NCBI GenBank assembly: GCA_934552855.1
Contig: CAKTEU010000001.1
Location: 1-64,000, forward strand
From: an uncultured Eubacteriales bacterium
GTDB lineage: Bacteria; Bacillota; Clostridia; Oscillospirales; Acutalibacteraceae
Reading direction: 5' to 3'
Length of the DNA stretch: 64,000 bases
Below are positions 7,372 to 16,698 of the stretch, one piece after another. The position numbers were made by a program, and so were the translations under genes. The notes under the pieces are model-generated. The model saw only the letters and a list, made by a program, of their open reading frames with translations, had not been told where the DNA came from and searched no databases. Positions within the stretch are counted from its first letter, which is position 1. Every line of letters begins with the position of its first letter.

Positions 7372-8932
7372 ATTCATTCTCCTTTTTGCTTATATTTTCA
7401 TTCACACGTCTTCCGCCGGAAGGATAATCGTATGAGGTGTAATATTCTTGATTATTATAACTGCGTCTGCGACCCTTTGAACCGTAGCCGTAATAGCCGT
7501 ATTTTCCTGAATAACCGTATAAATAACCGTCGGTTTTATATCCGCCGAAACCCGGACGGACAGCATTGAAAACAACACCCGAAATATCTGCGTTAATGTC
7601 ATAAATATATTGAAGCGCACGGCGAATTTTTGAAACGGCTGCGTGGTCTTGCTTAACAACAAAAAGCGTTTCGTCCGAAGCGGCAATAAGCTGTGCGGCA
7701 CCTGAAGCAATTGCGCAAGACACAGTATCAACAACAACATAATCATAGTTTTCGCGAAGATGCAAAAAAAGACGTTCAAGCGGTTCTTTCGGAATGCTTT
7801 TGAGCTTTTTTGAACCCGCAAAGTAAATATAAAGGTTTTCGCTTTCACCTTTTGTGACAATTCTTTCAATCGAACAGCCGCCGCAGAGATAATCAGAGGC
7901 ACCGAGAACGAACGAAGACGCACCGAGATATTTTTGAAGGCTCATTCTTAAAAAATCAGCATCAAGCAATGCAACCTTTTTTCCGCTTTGCGCAAGCGAA
8001 AGCGCAAGATTATACGAAACGGTTGTTTTTCCCTCGCCGGAAGCTGCGCTTGTTACGGCAATAACCTTTTTCAAAGGCGAAGGCGTTAGCTTTTCAACAC
8101 GGCGTTTGAGATATCTAAAGCTCTCGGAAAAATCGGCATTTTTCTGAGATATTGTAACAAATGGCAGTGCCTTTTTATTTCGCTTTTTAACATTTGCCCA
8201 AGGTATTTCGGCAAGGCATTTTTGATTGAGCTTTTCTTTTACATCGCTTTTTCTTTTTACGGTATTCTTTGAAAAAGCATAAGCGGCAAAAATCAAGCAT
8301 GATATAAACGCACCGAGCAAAGCGTAAAGCAAAACGTCTTTTTTATATGAAAAAGCGTTGCTCGGTTTTTCCGGATACTGCGCCGGAGAATAAACAGACA
8401 TTTCGGTTTCTCCGAGAACGTGTTGAGCAAGGCGAGGATAGTTTTCCATAACGGCGCAAAGAATGTTGTAAGCGTCACTCGGCGAAGTGCTGGTTACGGT
8501 TATTGTGAAAAGCGGAGTGTTTGCAACATCGTTGCTTGCACTGATTGTTCCGTTCAGCCCGTTTGTTCCAAGCCGGTCAAGCAGAATTTGCTTCATTGCA
8601 AAGCTGTTGATAATATAACCGAAAGTTTTTGAAAGCTGTTTATCAAGCGCCGAATTATAATATGACGAAATTGAAGAAGCACCGGTTGCCGATGAATTTG
8701 AACCGAGAATTGAAATTGAAAATGAAGCCTGCGAAACATACTTCGGAACATAATTCTTTTTGCAATTGTAAAAGCCCAAAAGCGAAAGTGCGGCAACAAT
8801 AATCACCGCAAGACACCAAAGCTTTTTGACCCCTTTCAAAAAATCAACGGCAAAAATATCAAGTTTAATGATATCGCCCAAATACAGCCCGTCTGCCTTT
8901 TGTGTGTTTTTTGAAACCTCGTTTTCTTCCAT
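7364..8932 (-). CDS. Fused chain-length regulator and tyrosine autokinase (BY-kinase), tyrosine-rich tail
   Basis: A 522-aa Wzz/CpsC-type membrane domain fused to a CpsD-type bacterial tyrosine kinase, controlling polysaccharide chain length and export. Two transmembrane segments (about residues 37-56 and 197-217) flank an external region. The kinase part has Walker A SAASGEGKTT, Walker A' VALLDAD and Walker B YDYVVVDTV. The C-terminal 60 residues are unusually rich in Tyr and Gly (YGYSGKYGYYGYGSKG), the expected autophosphorylation cluster. In many Firmicutes membrane and kinase parts are separate proteins; here they are fused. It follows a paralogue with 50 nt between them. Confidence 0.88.
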   Translation of the reverse strand: MEENEVSKNTQKADGLYLGDIIKLDIFAVDFLKGVKKLWCLAVIIVAALSLLGFYNCKKNYVPKYVSQASFSISILGSNSSATGASSISSYYNSALDKQLSKTFGYIINSFAMKQILLDRLGTNGLNGTISASNDVANTPLFTITVTSTSPSDAYNILCAVMENYPRLAQHVLGETEMSVYSPAQYPEKPSNAFSYKKDVLLYALLGAFISCLIFAAYAFSKNTVKRKSDVKEKLNQKCLAEIPWANVKKRNKKALPFVTISQKNADFSESFRYLKRRVEKLTPSPLKKVIAVTSAASGEGKTTVSYNLALSLAQSGKKVALLDADFLRMSLQKYLGASSFVLGASDYLCGGCSIERIVTKGESENLYIYFAGSKKLKSIPKEPLERLFLHLRENYDYVVVDTVSCAIASGAAQLIAASDETLFVVKQDHAAVSKIRRALQYIYDINADISGVVFNAVRPGFGGYKTDGYLYGYSGKYGYYGYGSKGRRRSYNNQEYYTSYDYPSGGRRVNENISKKENEYE

Positions 8933-8982
8933 AGTGCACCATTCACCTCAATTCATGCAGGAGTCGCCGCATCACAGTTATA

Positions 8983-10383
8983 TTAATAATACTCAAAGCC
9001 GTATTCAAGGTTTTCGCTCATTCGCCCTTTGAAAACCGAAGAATAAACGTCACGGTAATCGTTAAGAATACAGCCGGCAAAAAAAGCCTTTGAGTCGGAA
9101 AGGATATCCGCCGCATCATTGATTGCCGCAGCCGGAGTCTGATCCTGGCGAACAACAAGAAGCGCAGCATCGGCAAAGTCCATAATGCCCTCAGCGTCCG
9201 CAGTGAGCAATGTTGGCGGAGTGTCAATAATTATATAATCATATTTTTCATAAAGCGATGCAAGTGTATCTTTGAAAAGTTTTGAACTTAAAAGTTCATA
9301 TGCAAAAAGATAGCTGTTTTTTCCGCCGATTACATCAAGGCCGCTTTTTTCGTCATGTTTCAGTATATCGCAAAGATCAACTTTTCCGAGAAGGTAATCG
9401 CCAAATTCGCTGTAAGAGCCGAAAAATCCTTTTTCAAAAAAGCGAAAAATCGACGGCTGTCTGAGGTCCGCATCAATCAAAAGAGTTTTATATCCTTTGA
9501 GCGAAAGATTAACAGAGGTGTTGAACGAAACGGTTGTTTTTCCCTCATGTTCGTCGGTGCTTGTTATAATAAAGATTTTTGCGTTTTGAGAGTTTTTAAG
9601 ATATTCGATTTTTGTTGCAACACGGTTAAGACTTTCGCAAAAGGCATAACTCATCATCGGATTTCTTATATCAAGAATAACTTTCCCTTTTTCCCGTTTT
9701 GTTTTTTTAATCATCTTTTTGCTCAAATGCTGATGATATATCTTTCCGAAAAGCCTTGCGTCAAGCTTTTTTTCAACATCGCTTTCCTGTTTAACCGTGT
9801 CGCAAAGCAAAGAAAACAGAACAATCAAAAAAGCAAAAAGCAAAGCCAGAACAAGCCCGGCAAGGACGGGATACTTTTTTGAATCGACTGTGTTAAACGG
9901 TTCGGTCGGAACGGTCGGGGCAATAATTTCATCAATATAAACGTCTTTAAAAAGACTTTTTGAAAGCACGTTTTGATAATTTTCATAAACAGCCTTGAGC
10001 GTTTTATATGCATCAACGGCGTTTGAGCCTTCGGCATTCAAAACAAGAAGGTTCGTTTGCTCAACAACAGAAGCCGAAACTGTTGCAACTTCAAAATCAA
10101 CAACGTTTTCTTGAATTATTTTTTTCATCACGTCGCTTTGAAAAACGTTTTGAAAAACTCCGGCAATCTCAATCGTTTTTGAAATATTCCGTGCCACGTT
10201 TGATTCCGCAACATTGACCGCAACGGTCATACTGCTTCGGTACTTTGGAACATAAACAAAACTCAGATAAGTTTTTACACCGATAAAACCGATTAAAAAA
10301 GCAAGAATTATCACCCAAAGATTAATAAAAAGATCTTTCAAAACAACATATGCATTAATGCCGAAAAAGCGTTCTTTGTTCAT
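8983..10383 (-). CDS. Second fused chain-length regulator/BY-kinase paralogue
   Basis: A 466-aa paralogue of the following gene. It has an N-terminal transmembrane helix (about residues 17-35), an extracytoplasmic Wzz-like region, a second helix (about 171-192), then a P-loop kinase domain. Walker A is STDEHEGKTT, Walker A' TLLIDADLRQPS and Walker B YDYIIIDTPP. The C-terminal tyrosine cluster is short (YGFEYY). The first residues of the P-loop (DEHEGKTT) differ from the usual GEGKS form but Lys and Thr are kept. Start codon overlaps the upstream stop by 4 nt. Two such kinases in one operon suggests two oligomeric partners or two polymers. Confidence 0.85.
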   Translation of the reverse strand: MNKERFFGINAYVVLKDLFINLWVIILAFLIGFIGVKTYLSFVYVPKYRSSMTVAVNVAESNVARNISKTIEIAGVFQNVFQSDVMKKIIQENVVDFEVATVSASVVEQTNLLVLNAEGSNAVDAYKTLKAVYENYQNVLSKSLFKDVYIDEIIAPTVPTEPFNTVDSKKYPVLAGLVLALLFAFLIVLFSLLCDTVKQESDVEKKLDARLFGKIYHQHLSKKMIKKTKREKGKVILDIRNPMMSYAFCESLNRVATKIEYLKNSQNAKIFIITSTDEHEGKTTVSFNTSVNLSLKGYKTLLIDADLRQPSIFRFFEKGFFGSYSEFGDYLLGKVDLCDILKHDEKSGLDVIGGKNSYLFAYELLSSKLFKDTLASLYEKYDYIIIDTPPTLLTADAEGIMDFADAALLVVRQDQTPAAAINDAADILSDSKAFFAGCILNDYRDVYSSVFKGRMSENLEYGFEYY

Positions 10384-11222
10384 CCTTCGTTACCTCCGCA
10401 AACAACAATGAGCCGTTCGGTTGCAAGAAGCTTTCGACCTTTGCCTTTTCCGATATAAAGTCGGTACCAAACATTATAGCTTCCGTCAAAGTCGGTTGTG
10501 AGTTCGGAATCGTCAATAACAACCCTTCCCCTTGAAAAACGTTTTTCGCCGAAATATACGCCATTGATCAGCTTTTTAAAATCCGGCTTTTGTGAATTGA
10601 CGGGAAGACAGATAACGTTTTCCTTGAGTTTTATTTTGTAAAGCGTTCCGATTTCATCGGCGGGAAGGGCGGCCGTTTTAAAACGCCATTCATATGTATA
10701 GCCTTTGCTGTTTGTAACCTTGAACAAAACGGCATTTGAAGAAGAACCGTCCTTTCCGTTTTCAAGAATCGTATAAAGGCGGTTTGTTATATCACCGTCA
10801 AATTTATCGATAACCGATGCCGCACCATTAAAATCCGGAACCGAACCGACCGCAAAAACAAGATCATCGTTCAAAATAAATTTTGGTTTTTCGTAATCGG
10901 TATAAACAAGACGAACGCTTCTTTTTGCAACATTGCCGTCGGAATCGGAAACGCAAAAACTGACTGTTGAAACGCCTTCGGTAATAAACGGAGTAATATT
11001 TTCAACAAAAATCTTTTTTGAAATGTCGCCGTCTTTTTCGTCGCTTGCCGAAACATATTCCAAAAGCTTTTTTTCGCTGACGCTGCACGGTTCTTTAATC
11101 TCTTTAACGCTGCAAACAATTGTAGGCTCGGACCTGTCCGGCTTTGCTTTAAAGCTCAAAAAAACAGCAGCCGCACAAACAAGTGCAAACAAAACAAGAA
11201 CCAAAGAGCGAAAAAGTCTCAT
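10380..11222 (-). CDS. Exported Ig-like (DUF5011/HYR-type) protein
   Basis: A 280-aa protein with one N-terminal hydrophobic helix (residues 5-24; signal anchor or signal peptide) and no other membrane segment. At least two repeats resemble DUF5011/cadherin-like Ig domains, with the typical VSASDEKDGDISKK and VIDKFDGDITNRL calcium-type loops and VSFCVSDSDGNVAKR strand. It is the first gene of the BY-kinase operon and overlaps the next gene by 4 nt. Its job is inferred only: a surface or periplasmic-side partner of the chain-length kinases. Confidence 0.75.
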   Translation of the reverse strand: MRLFRSLVLVLFALVCAAAVFLSFKAKPDRSEPTIVCSVKEIKEPCSVSEKKLLEYVSASDEKDGDISKKIFVENITPFITEGVSTVSFCVSDSDGNVAKRSVRLVYTDYEKPKFILNDDLVFAVGSVPDFNGAASVIDKFDGDITNRLYTILENGKDGSSSNAVLFKVTNSKGYTYEWRFKTAALPADEIGTLYKIKLKENVICLPVNSQKPDFKKLINGVYFGEKRFSRGRVVIDDSELTTDFDGSYNVWYRLYIGKGKGRKLLATERLIVVCGGNEG

Positions 11223-11357
11223 TTTTGTTTTCTCCTTTAAAAAATTATCATTTCATGATTAATGGCTTTCATCCGTTTTTCAAAAAACAGACTTTCTGAT
11301 TATGACTTTTCAAAATGCACAATGACAACAAGAGCGGTTGTTCGGCAGTTACTGATA

Positions 11358-11386
11358 ATTGTAACAAAAAGAACCTTTTGAGTCAA
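11358..11386 (-). promoter_or_regulatory. Promoter of the Ig-protein/BY-kinase operon
   Basis: Minus strand: TTGACT (11381-11386), 17-nt spacer, TACAAT (11358-11363). It drives the four genes 11222 to 7057 independently of the upstream glycosyltransferase genes. Confidence 0.75.
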
Positions 11387-11471
11387 CCGTCAAAAGCTTG
11401 ATAATTATTCCGGTTTGACAAAGTGTTTTTGTATGTTTTATCTTTGCTTTGCATCATACATTATGCCGCAT

Positions 11472-13007
11472 TTAAAAACGGGTCTTCTTTATAAAATCTT
11501 TTTTAACAATTGCGTAAATTTCTTTGAACTGAGGCGTTTTGAATGAAAGAAGAAAATACGCCGCATTGAAAAAAGCCGAATACACAACAAGCTTCACCAA
11601 AAAGCCCAAAACGCCGGAAAGCGGAATACGGAAAAACGCAAATTGTCCGGCAAGAGACGAAAATACAGCGCATAAAAAGCAGTAAACACACATAACGGCA
11701 TATTCAAGCGGATTGCGTTCAAAAACATACTTATAAACAACATAGGTATCTATTGCACCGTATGAGGAAATACGCGTTATTGTTGTTGCAAAAAACACAC
11801 CGGAAAGACCCATATATTTTCCGAGTATTACGGAAAGAACAATATTCATAACGGCCGATATCAGCGCAACATATTTTCCGTGAACAAACGTGCCCGATGT
11901 CATCTTGTATGTTGATGTTGGCGAATGAAGCGAACTTACATAAAACGTTGAAGCAAGCGCAAAAACAGTCAGCGAATCAAGAACCCACTTTTCGCCGAAC
12001 ACAAGCTCAACAAATGAAGAAGCAAAAACCAAAAAGCCCGATGCGCAAAAGCCGTATATCCAGCCGCAGACAAAAACCATAAGCTTATATATCGAATACT
12101 TTTTTTCCTTGTCAGACGTTGCGTTAAGATTTCCGACGCTTGCGGTAACCGCTTTCGGAATCTGATCAACAACGGCCGAAATTGCGGTGATTATCATCAT
12201 ATAGTTATCAGAAAAAGCAACGGCGGAAAGCCCGAGAAGCCGTGTAATTATTATATTATCCGTTCCGTTCATCAGCATACTTCCGATTTTGTATACAAGC
12301 AAAGCCCGAATACCGGAAAGGATATCCTTTTTTTCTGCCTTATCAAGCTCTTTTGTGCTCTTGCTTTTAATCTCCGGAAAAAGTCTGTTCGCTTTCAGTG
12401 AGAGAACAATATTTTGGCCGACCATCATCACAAGACCAACGGCAAGATAACCGTAAAAACTTTTGAAAAGGAACAAAACAGCCGCCTGAAAAACCACACG
12501 CAAAATTTTGAAAACAATTCCGCAGCCCGAAATAATATAGCTTTTTTGCGAAGCGGTTATCAAAGTTTGCTTGTATGAGAAAAAATAAGAAAGCCCGGTA
12601 TTCAAAAGATAAAAGAGATAAATAACAATGAGATTTTCCGAAATATCCGGCTTTTCTTTGATTATAAAGCCGAAAAACGGAATCACCGCAAGGCCTGAGG
12701 CAATGACAACGCTTCCGATTATCCGATATGCGGTTTTGTAAAGCAGCATTAAAGACGCAACTTTTTCTTTATCGTTTTTTGAAAGCGGTTTGTAAAGATG
12801 AAACGCAATCGCCTGCTCAACTCCGAGCTCGGCAATTGAAAGCAGCATCAAAACATTTGAAAAAAGCCCGCCGATTCCGAGATATATTTCTCCGAGCGTT
12901 TTGATAAAAACAGCCCTGAGCGCAAAGCTTAAAAGCGTGTAAAGAACATATGAAAGCAAAGAAAAAGCAAGGTTTTTTGCGCTGTTTTCCTTTCTTGATT
13001 CACTCAT
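11472..13007 (-). CDS. Polysaccharide flippase (Wzx-like, MOP superfamily)
   Basis: A 511-aa integral membrane protein with about 12-14 predicted transmembrane segments, resembling oligosaccharide flippases that move undecaprenyl-linked repeat units across the membrane. Motifs include the N-terminal LLSYVLYTLLSFALRAVFIKTLGEIYLGIGG-type helix with the GEIYLG turn typical of Wzx proteins. The ATG at 13007 lies 9 nt after AAGGA; the ATG at 13016 is too close to that site. It is the last gene of the main glycosyltransferase operon. Confidence 0.85.
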   Translation of the reverse strand: MSESRKENSAKNLAFSLLSYVLYTLLSFALRAVFIKTLGEIYLGIGGLFSNVLMLLSIAELGVEQAIAFHLYKPLSKNDKEKVASLMLLYKTAYRIIGSVVIASGLAVIPFFGFIIKEKPDISENLIVIYLFYLLNTGLSYFFSYKQTLITASQKSYIISGCGIVFKILRVVFQAAVLFLFKSFYGYLAVGLVMMVGQNIVLSLKANRLFPEIKSKSTKELDKAEKKDILSGIRALLVYKIGSMLMNGTDNIIITRLLGLSAVAFSDNYMMIITAISAVVDQIPKAVTASVGNLNATSDKEKKYSIYKLMVFVCGWIYGFCASGFLVFASSFVELVFGEKWVLDSLTVFALASTFYVSSLHSPTSTYKMTSGTFVHGKYVALISAVMNIVLSVILGKYMGLSGVFFATTITRISSYGAIDTYVVYKYVFERNPLEYAVMCVYCFLCAVFSSLAGQFAFFRIPLSGVLGFLVKLVVYSAFFNAAYFLLSFKTPQFKEIYAIVKKDFIKKTRF

Positions 13008-13012
13008 TTTTT

Positions 13013-13879
13013 TCATTCCTTCCGTTGCGGTTTTGCTTTTTCGATTTTTCTTTTTAGTTTTTCAAAATCAACGTTTTCAAGGCCGCTGTCAGTGTTTGAG
13101 TTGTTATATCTTTTTTCTTTCGGCGGAACAGACATAACGTCTTTTCCGTATGTTGTTTCAAGATATGTTTTCCATCCGACCGGAACGTTTATCATAATGC
13201 CTTCAAACGGCATTTCAAAGCTTTCACCGCAAACGTCTTCCGCTTTGAAAGTTGAAATTTTGTAATTATAACACGAGCCCCAATTTGTGACATATTCACA
13301 ATTTTTTCTGCTGTCGGCTGTCATTATGCGCAAAAGCATTTTGTCAATGGCTTCAAAACTCATGATACCGGATAAGAGCCGAAAAACACATTGTGCAAGA
13401 AAATGGTTGGCCGTTGCGCTTTTCCCGGTTTGTGCTTTTATTACCTTAAACCGTTTTGTGTGATATAAAATTTGCTTTGCCGCATTTTGATATGCACGAA
13501 AGAGCTTTCTTTTGATATTCGTTTTGTCATAAATAAAAATATCAACACAGAGGCTGCTTGGATTTCCGTCTTTATTTTTATAACAAAGCTTCGGAAACTC
13601 CTGAAAATAATGCCTGTTGTTTTCAGGCGAAACAACGCAATATCCGTCCGGCAGGTTTTTTTCCATTGATTCAATCAGCTTTTTATAGTCTTTTCGGCAA
13701 ATCACAACGTCAATGTCGTCATCCCACGGAATAAAACCTTTGTGACGCATTGTTCCAATGAGCGTTCCCCGTGTTGCATAGTATTTTACTCCGGCAATTT
13801 CACACTGGCGTTTAAACTCGGTCAAAAGGCCAAGCAGATAGATATGCACTTTTTCAAAAGAAATGTTTTTTTCAATCAT
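13013..13879 (-). CDS. LicD family phosphotransferase
   Basis: A 288-aa LicD protein, a nucleotidyltransferase-fold enzyme that transfers phosphocholine or another phosphodiester-linked group onto a glycan. The signature is at residues 35-65: YYATRGTLIGTMRHKGFIPW followed by DDDIDVVI with the metal-binding Asp residues. The ATG at 13879 is preferred over an upstream TTG at 13894 on spacing to GGGAAA. No choline kinase or CTP:phosphocholine cytidylyltransferase is in the window, so the donor is unknown. It lies between a glycosyltransferase and the flippase. Confidence 0.88.
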   Translation of the reverse strand: MIEKNISFEKVHIYLLGLLTEFKRQCEIAGVKYYATRGTLIGTMRHKGFIPWDDDIDVVICRKDYKKLIESMEKNLPDGYCVVSPENNRHYFQEFPKLCYKNKDGNPSSLCVDIFIYDKTNIKRKLFRAYQNAAKQILYHTKRFKVIKAQTGKSATANHFLAQCVFRLLSGIMSFEAIDKMLLRIMTADSRKNCEYVTNWGSCYNYKISTFKAEDVCGESFEMPFEGIMINVPVGWKTYLETTYGKDVMSVPPKEKRYNNSNTDSGLENVDFEKLKRKIEKAKPQRKE

Positions 13880-13897
13880 AAAATCGTTTCCCAAAAT

Positions 13898-14947
13898 TCA
13901 TTTTATATTCAGAACGTTCAAAACACTTTTTGCCCACGATTCAAGCGAGTATTTTTGAAGCATTGTTTTTCGGTTATACTCCGCATTTTCAAAAGTCATG
14001 GGTTCGCCTTTGCATTTTTCAAGCGCTTCATTAAGGCTTTTTGGATTTTTTGCTTCAAAAACAAAAACGTTTTTCATTTCCAAAGCCCAGCTTGTTCCCT
14101 CAATATCCGAAATCACGCAGGGAAGGCCTGAATAAATTGCTTCGGCAAGAGCGAAAGAAAAGCCTTCGGTTGTGCTTGCCGAAAGAAAAATGTCTGCATC
14201 GTCATAAAGCGAAGCAACGTTATCCGTCGGCTCACGCATTTCAAGCCACTGCGGAAGGACGTTTGAAAACCTTTTTGAAATATATTTTTCGGTGCCTTTT
14301 TGGCAGGAAACGACAAGATTCAATCCGTTTTCACCGGTTTCAAATGCGTCGCAGGCGGTATCAAACCCCTTGACAACCGGCTGCCAAGCGAAAATCAGCG
14401 CCTTTTCCGGCACTTTTTTATAAGTCTTTTTGATATTCAAACGTGAAAAATCAATGCCGTTGGGGATTGTGAAAACTGTTTTCCTTTCGGCAACGGCCAA
14501 AAGCTTTTTTTCAACCGCACCGGATACCGCAATTGAAGCGGTCCCTTTTCCGGCTATAAGTCTGTATTTCAAAAAGTACTTGAATTTTTTAATAAAAGCG
14601 TTTGTTCTTATGTTCATGTGGCAATGCCACACATTTTTTACAAACGGTGCGGCAAACCGTGACGCAATATCCCAGCCGCCGAAATGCGAATAAACAAGGT
14701 TGATTTTTTCTTCAGCAAAAATCTTTCTGAGTTTTCTGACGGTTGAAAAATTGTAAGGAGCGTACGGAAGAAAATATACTTTTTCGTCTTTAAAAAGATT
14801 TATCCACGTTCGGTCTTTTGCTTCGTTCGGAAAAACAAAAGTGATTTTTCCGCCCTTTTCTTTAATTTTCTCGCCAAGAAAAAGCACTGACGAAATAAAG
14901 TTTCCGGAATATGGAGCGGCAAAACTTGCAAGCAAAGCAACGTTCAT
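13898..14947 (-). CDS. Glycosyltransferase, GT4 family
   Basis: A 349-aa GT-B fold retaining glycosyltransferase. The N-terminal acceptor domain begins MNVALLASF. The C-terminal donor domain has the E-x7-E signature in TTEGFSFALAEAIYSGLPCVI. No membrane segment is visible; it should act on lipid-linked intermediates at the inner face of the membrane. Its start overlaps the stop of the PIG-L gene by one base. Sugar specificity cannot be read. Confidence 0.88.
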   Translation of the reverse strand: MNVALLASFAAPYSGNFISSVLFLGEKIKEKGGKITFVFPNEAKDRTWINLFKDEKVYFLPYAPYNFSTVRKLRKIFAEEKINLVYSHFGGWDIASRFAAPFVKNVWHCHMNIRTNAFIKKFKYFLKYRLIAGKGTASIAVSGAVEKKLLAVAERKTVFTIPNGIDFSRLNIKKTYKKVPEKALIFAWQPVVKGFDTACDAFETGENGLNLVVSCQKGTEKYISKRFSNVLPQWLEMREPTDNVASLYDDADIFLSASTTEGFSFALAEAIYSGLPCVISDIEGTSWALEMKNVFVFEAKNPKSLNEALEKCKGEPMTFENAEYNRKTMLQKYSLESWAKSVLNVLNIK

Positions 14948-15564
14948 TATTTCACCCCGCTTTTTATGTATTTTTCACGTTTGAGCCAATTTTTCCATAA
15001 ATCAAGAACAAACGCTTCGGTTGTATACATTGTTTTGAAAATTTCTTCCTTTTCGGCGATGATATCTTCCGGCAAATCGGGCAAAAGAGCGTTTTCTTCT
15101 TCGGAAACCGTTGTATAAATATCGCCGAGAAAGCAGGCGGCAACCGCTTTATGAACACGTTTGTGCATTTCATGTCCGTATTCTCCGCTTTTTGAATGAG
15201 TATACGCCTTTTCAAAATGCCCCCTTGAAAGAACAAGTTCCGTATTTTTTTTCAAAAGATTTTCACGTTCGTCATTTGATTCAAGCGAAAAATATGTGTA
15301 ATTCACGCCGTAATATTTCATAACTTTTTGAAAGGCTTTCATTCTTCTGAGGGACTTTCCCGTTGTCATAAGAGCCACAAACGGCTTTTCGTTTTTTAAA
15401 ACCGTGTGAAAAAACAGTGCATCGTCATCAGGGTGAGCAACAAAAAGAACCGTCTTTTCGGCAACGGGCTTTCGGTCGTTCAAAAAATGATGAAGAGTAC
15501 AAATAAAAGTCCCGATTGTATTGTGATATATTTTTGCAAAAAAAGTAATTGCTTTTTGTTTCAT
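14947..15564 (-). CDS. PIG-L/LmbE family deacetylase
   Basis: A 205-aa zinc-dependent de-N-acetylase of the PIG-L/LmbE family. Zinc ligands are in AHPDDD (residues 43-48) and in the later SGEYGHEMHKRVH motif. Family members remove acetyl groups from GlcNAc-containing lipids or glycosides. Inside this cluster it probably deacetylates an N-acetylhexosamine in the repeat unit. Start and stop overlap the neighbouring glycosyltransferase genes by 4 and 1 nt, so it is tightly co-translated. Confidence 0.9.
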   Translation of the reverse strand: MKQKAITFFAKIYHNTIGTFICTLHHFLNDRKPVAEKTVLFVAHPDDDALFFHTVLKNEKPFVALMTTGKSLRRMKAFQKVMKYYGVNYTYFSLESNDERENLLKKNTELVLSRGHFEKAYTHSKSGEYGHEMHKRVHKAVAACFLGDIYTTVSEEENALLPDLPEDIIAEKEEIFKTMYTTEAFVLDLWKNWLKREKYIKSGVK

Positions 15565-16685
15565 CGGTTTTCCTCCGTCAGTTTTTCAAAAAACTTTTCA
15601 TGTGCTTCAAGAATTTTTTTCGCAGTAAATGCCGCACTGCGTTCTTTTGCTTTCTTTGAATAGTAATTTCTGAGTTGCCGGTCAGTGACAAGTTTTTCAA
15701 GCAAAGCGTAAAACTCTTCTTCGCTTTTTGCAACAATTCCGTATTCATTGTTTTTTCCGAACAATTCACTCATTCCGCAGCATTCTGTAACAATACACGG
15801 CTTTTCCAAAATAAGTGCTTCGGTCGCCGCCGTGCTGAACCCTTCAAAATATGACGGCAAAGCAAAAATATCACAGCGTGAAATAATTTTGTAAGGATTG
15901 GTTTGATATCCGGCAAAAACAAAGTCCTTTTCAATCCCTTTTAAACAAAGTTCTTTTTCAATTTTTCCCCTTAAAGAACCGGTTCCAAGCAGAATAAAAC
16001 GATGCGGTATGTTTTTTTCAAAAAACAATTCATGTGCTTTTAAAAGTCTTAAAACGCCCTTGTTTTCAGTGATTTTTCCAATAAAGCAAATTTTAGCCGT
16101 ATTATCGGAAAGATATTTTTCACTGCATTTTTCTTTTGATTTTTCAACAATTCTGTCAGTTTCGTTAACGTTATAAAGACAAACGGTTTTTTCATAAAGT
16201 CCGCTTATGGAACAAAAAGTATCGGCAATCTCTTTTGAAACGCATACTATACGGTCATATGAAGCGTATATTTCGTCGGCTTCTTTTTTGTTTTTGAAAC
16301 AATTGCTATATGAAAAATCATTAAGCTCACAATGAATCCAGCAGACTTTTTTTGCGTGTTTATCCGCACAGCCCGAAACGATTCTTGCGCTTATTCCCTC
16401 AAGATATGATATAACAACATCGAATTTTCGGTTTCCGACAAGTTTTTTATACACAAACCTTGGCGAAAGGCTTTTAAAAAACACACGGTTTCCTCTGAAA
16501 GCTTTTTTGAAAAGAAAAAGATATTCTATATCGCTTTTCAAAAACTTTTTATTAACTCCTTCGTCAAAAACAGAAGCAACGGTGATTTCATATTTTTCAC
16601 GAGGCAAATTGTTGACAAGGTTGACAAGAACCTTTTCTGCCCCGCCTCCGCCAAGGGTATGAATTACAAAAAGAAGTTTTTTCAT
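15561..16685 (-). CDS. Glycosyltransferase, GT4 family
   Basis: A 374-aa GT4 enzyme. The N-terminus KKLLFVIHTLGGGGAEKVLVNL has the glycine-rich loop, and the C-terminal donor site is YFEGFSTAATEALILEKPCIVT. The start ATG at 16685 follows AAGGATGG; a longer frame to 16721 enters the region of the preceding gene and has no site. Acts cytoplasmically in repeat-unit assembly; sugar not known. Confidence 0.88.
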   Translation of the reverse strand: MKKLLFVIHTLGGGGAEKVLVNLVNNLPREKYEITVASVFDEGVNKKFLKSDIEYLFLFKKAFRGNRVFFKSLSPRFVYKKLVGNRKFDVVISYLEGISARIVSGCADKHAKKVCWIHCELNDFSYSNCFKNKKEADEIYASYDRIVCVSKEIADTFCSISGLYEKTVCLYNVNETDRIVEKSKEKCSEKYLSDNTAKICFIGKITENKGVLRLLKAHELFFEKNIPHRFILLGTGSLRGKIEKELCLKGIEKDFVFAGYQTNPYKIISRCDIFALPSYFEGFSTAATEALILEKPCIVTECCGMSELFGKNNEYGIVAKSEEEFYALLEKLVTDRQLRNYYSKKAKERSAAFTAKKILEAHEKFFEKLTEENR

Positions 16686-16698
16686 TTTTCCATCCTTT

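Noticed and set aside
7364..8932. Tyr/Gly-rich tail of the BY-kinase as a sequencing or frame artefact
   Set aside because: Tyrosine clusters at the C-terminus are the expected autophosphorylation site of this family and the frame runs on to a stop coupled with the next start.
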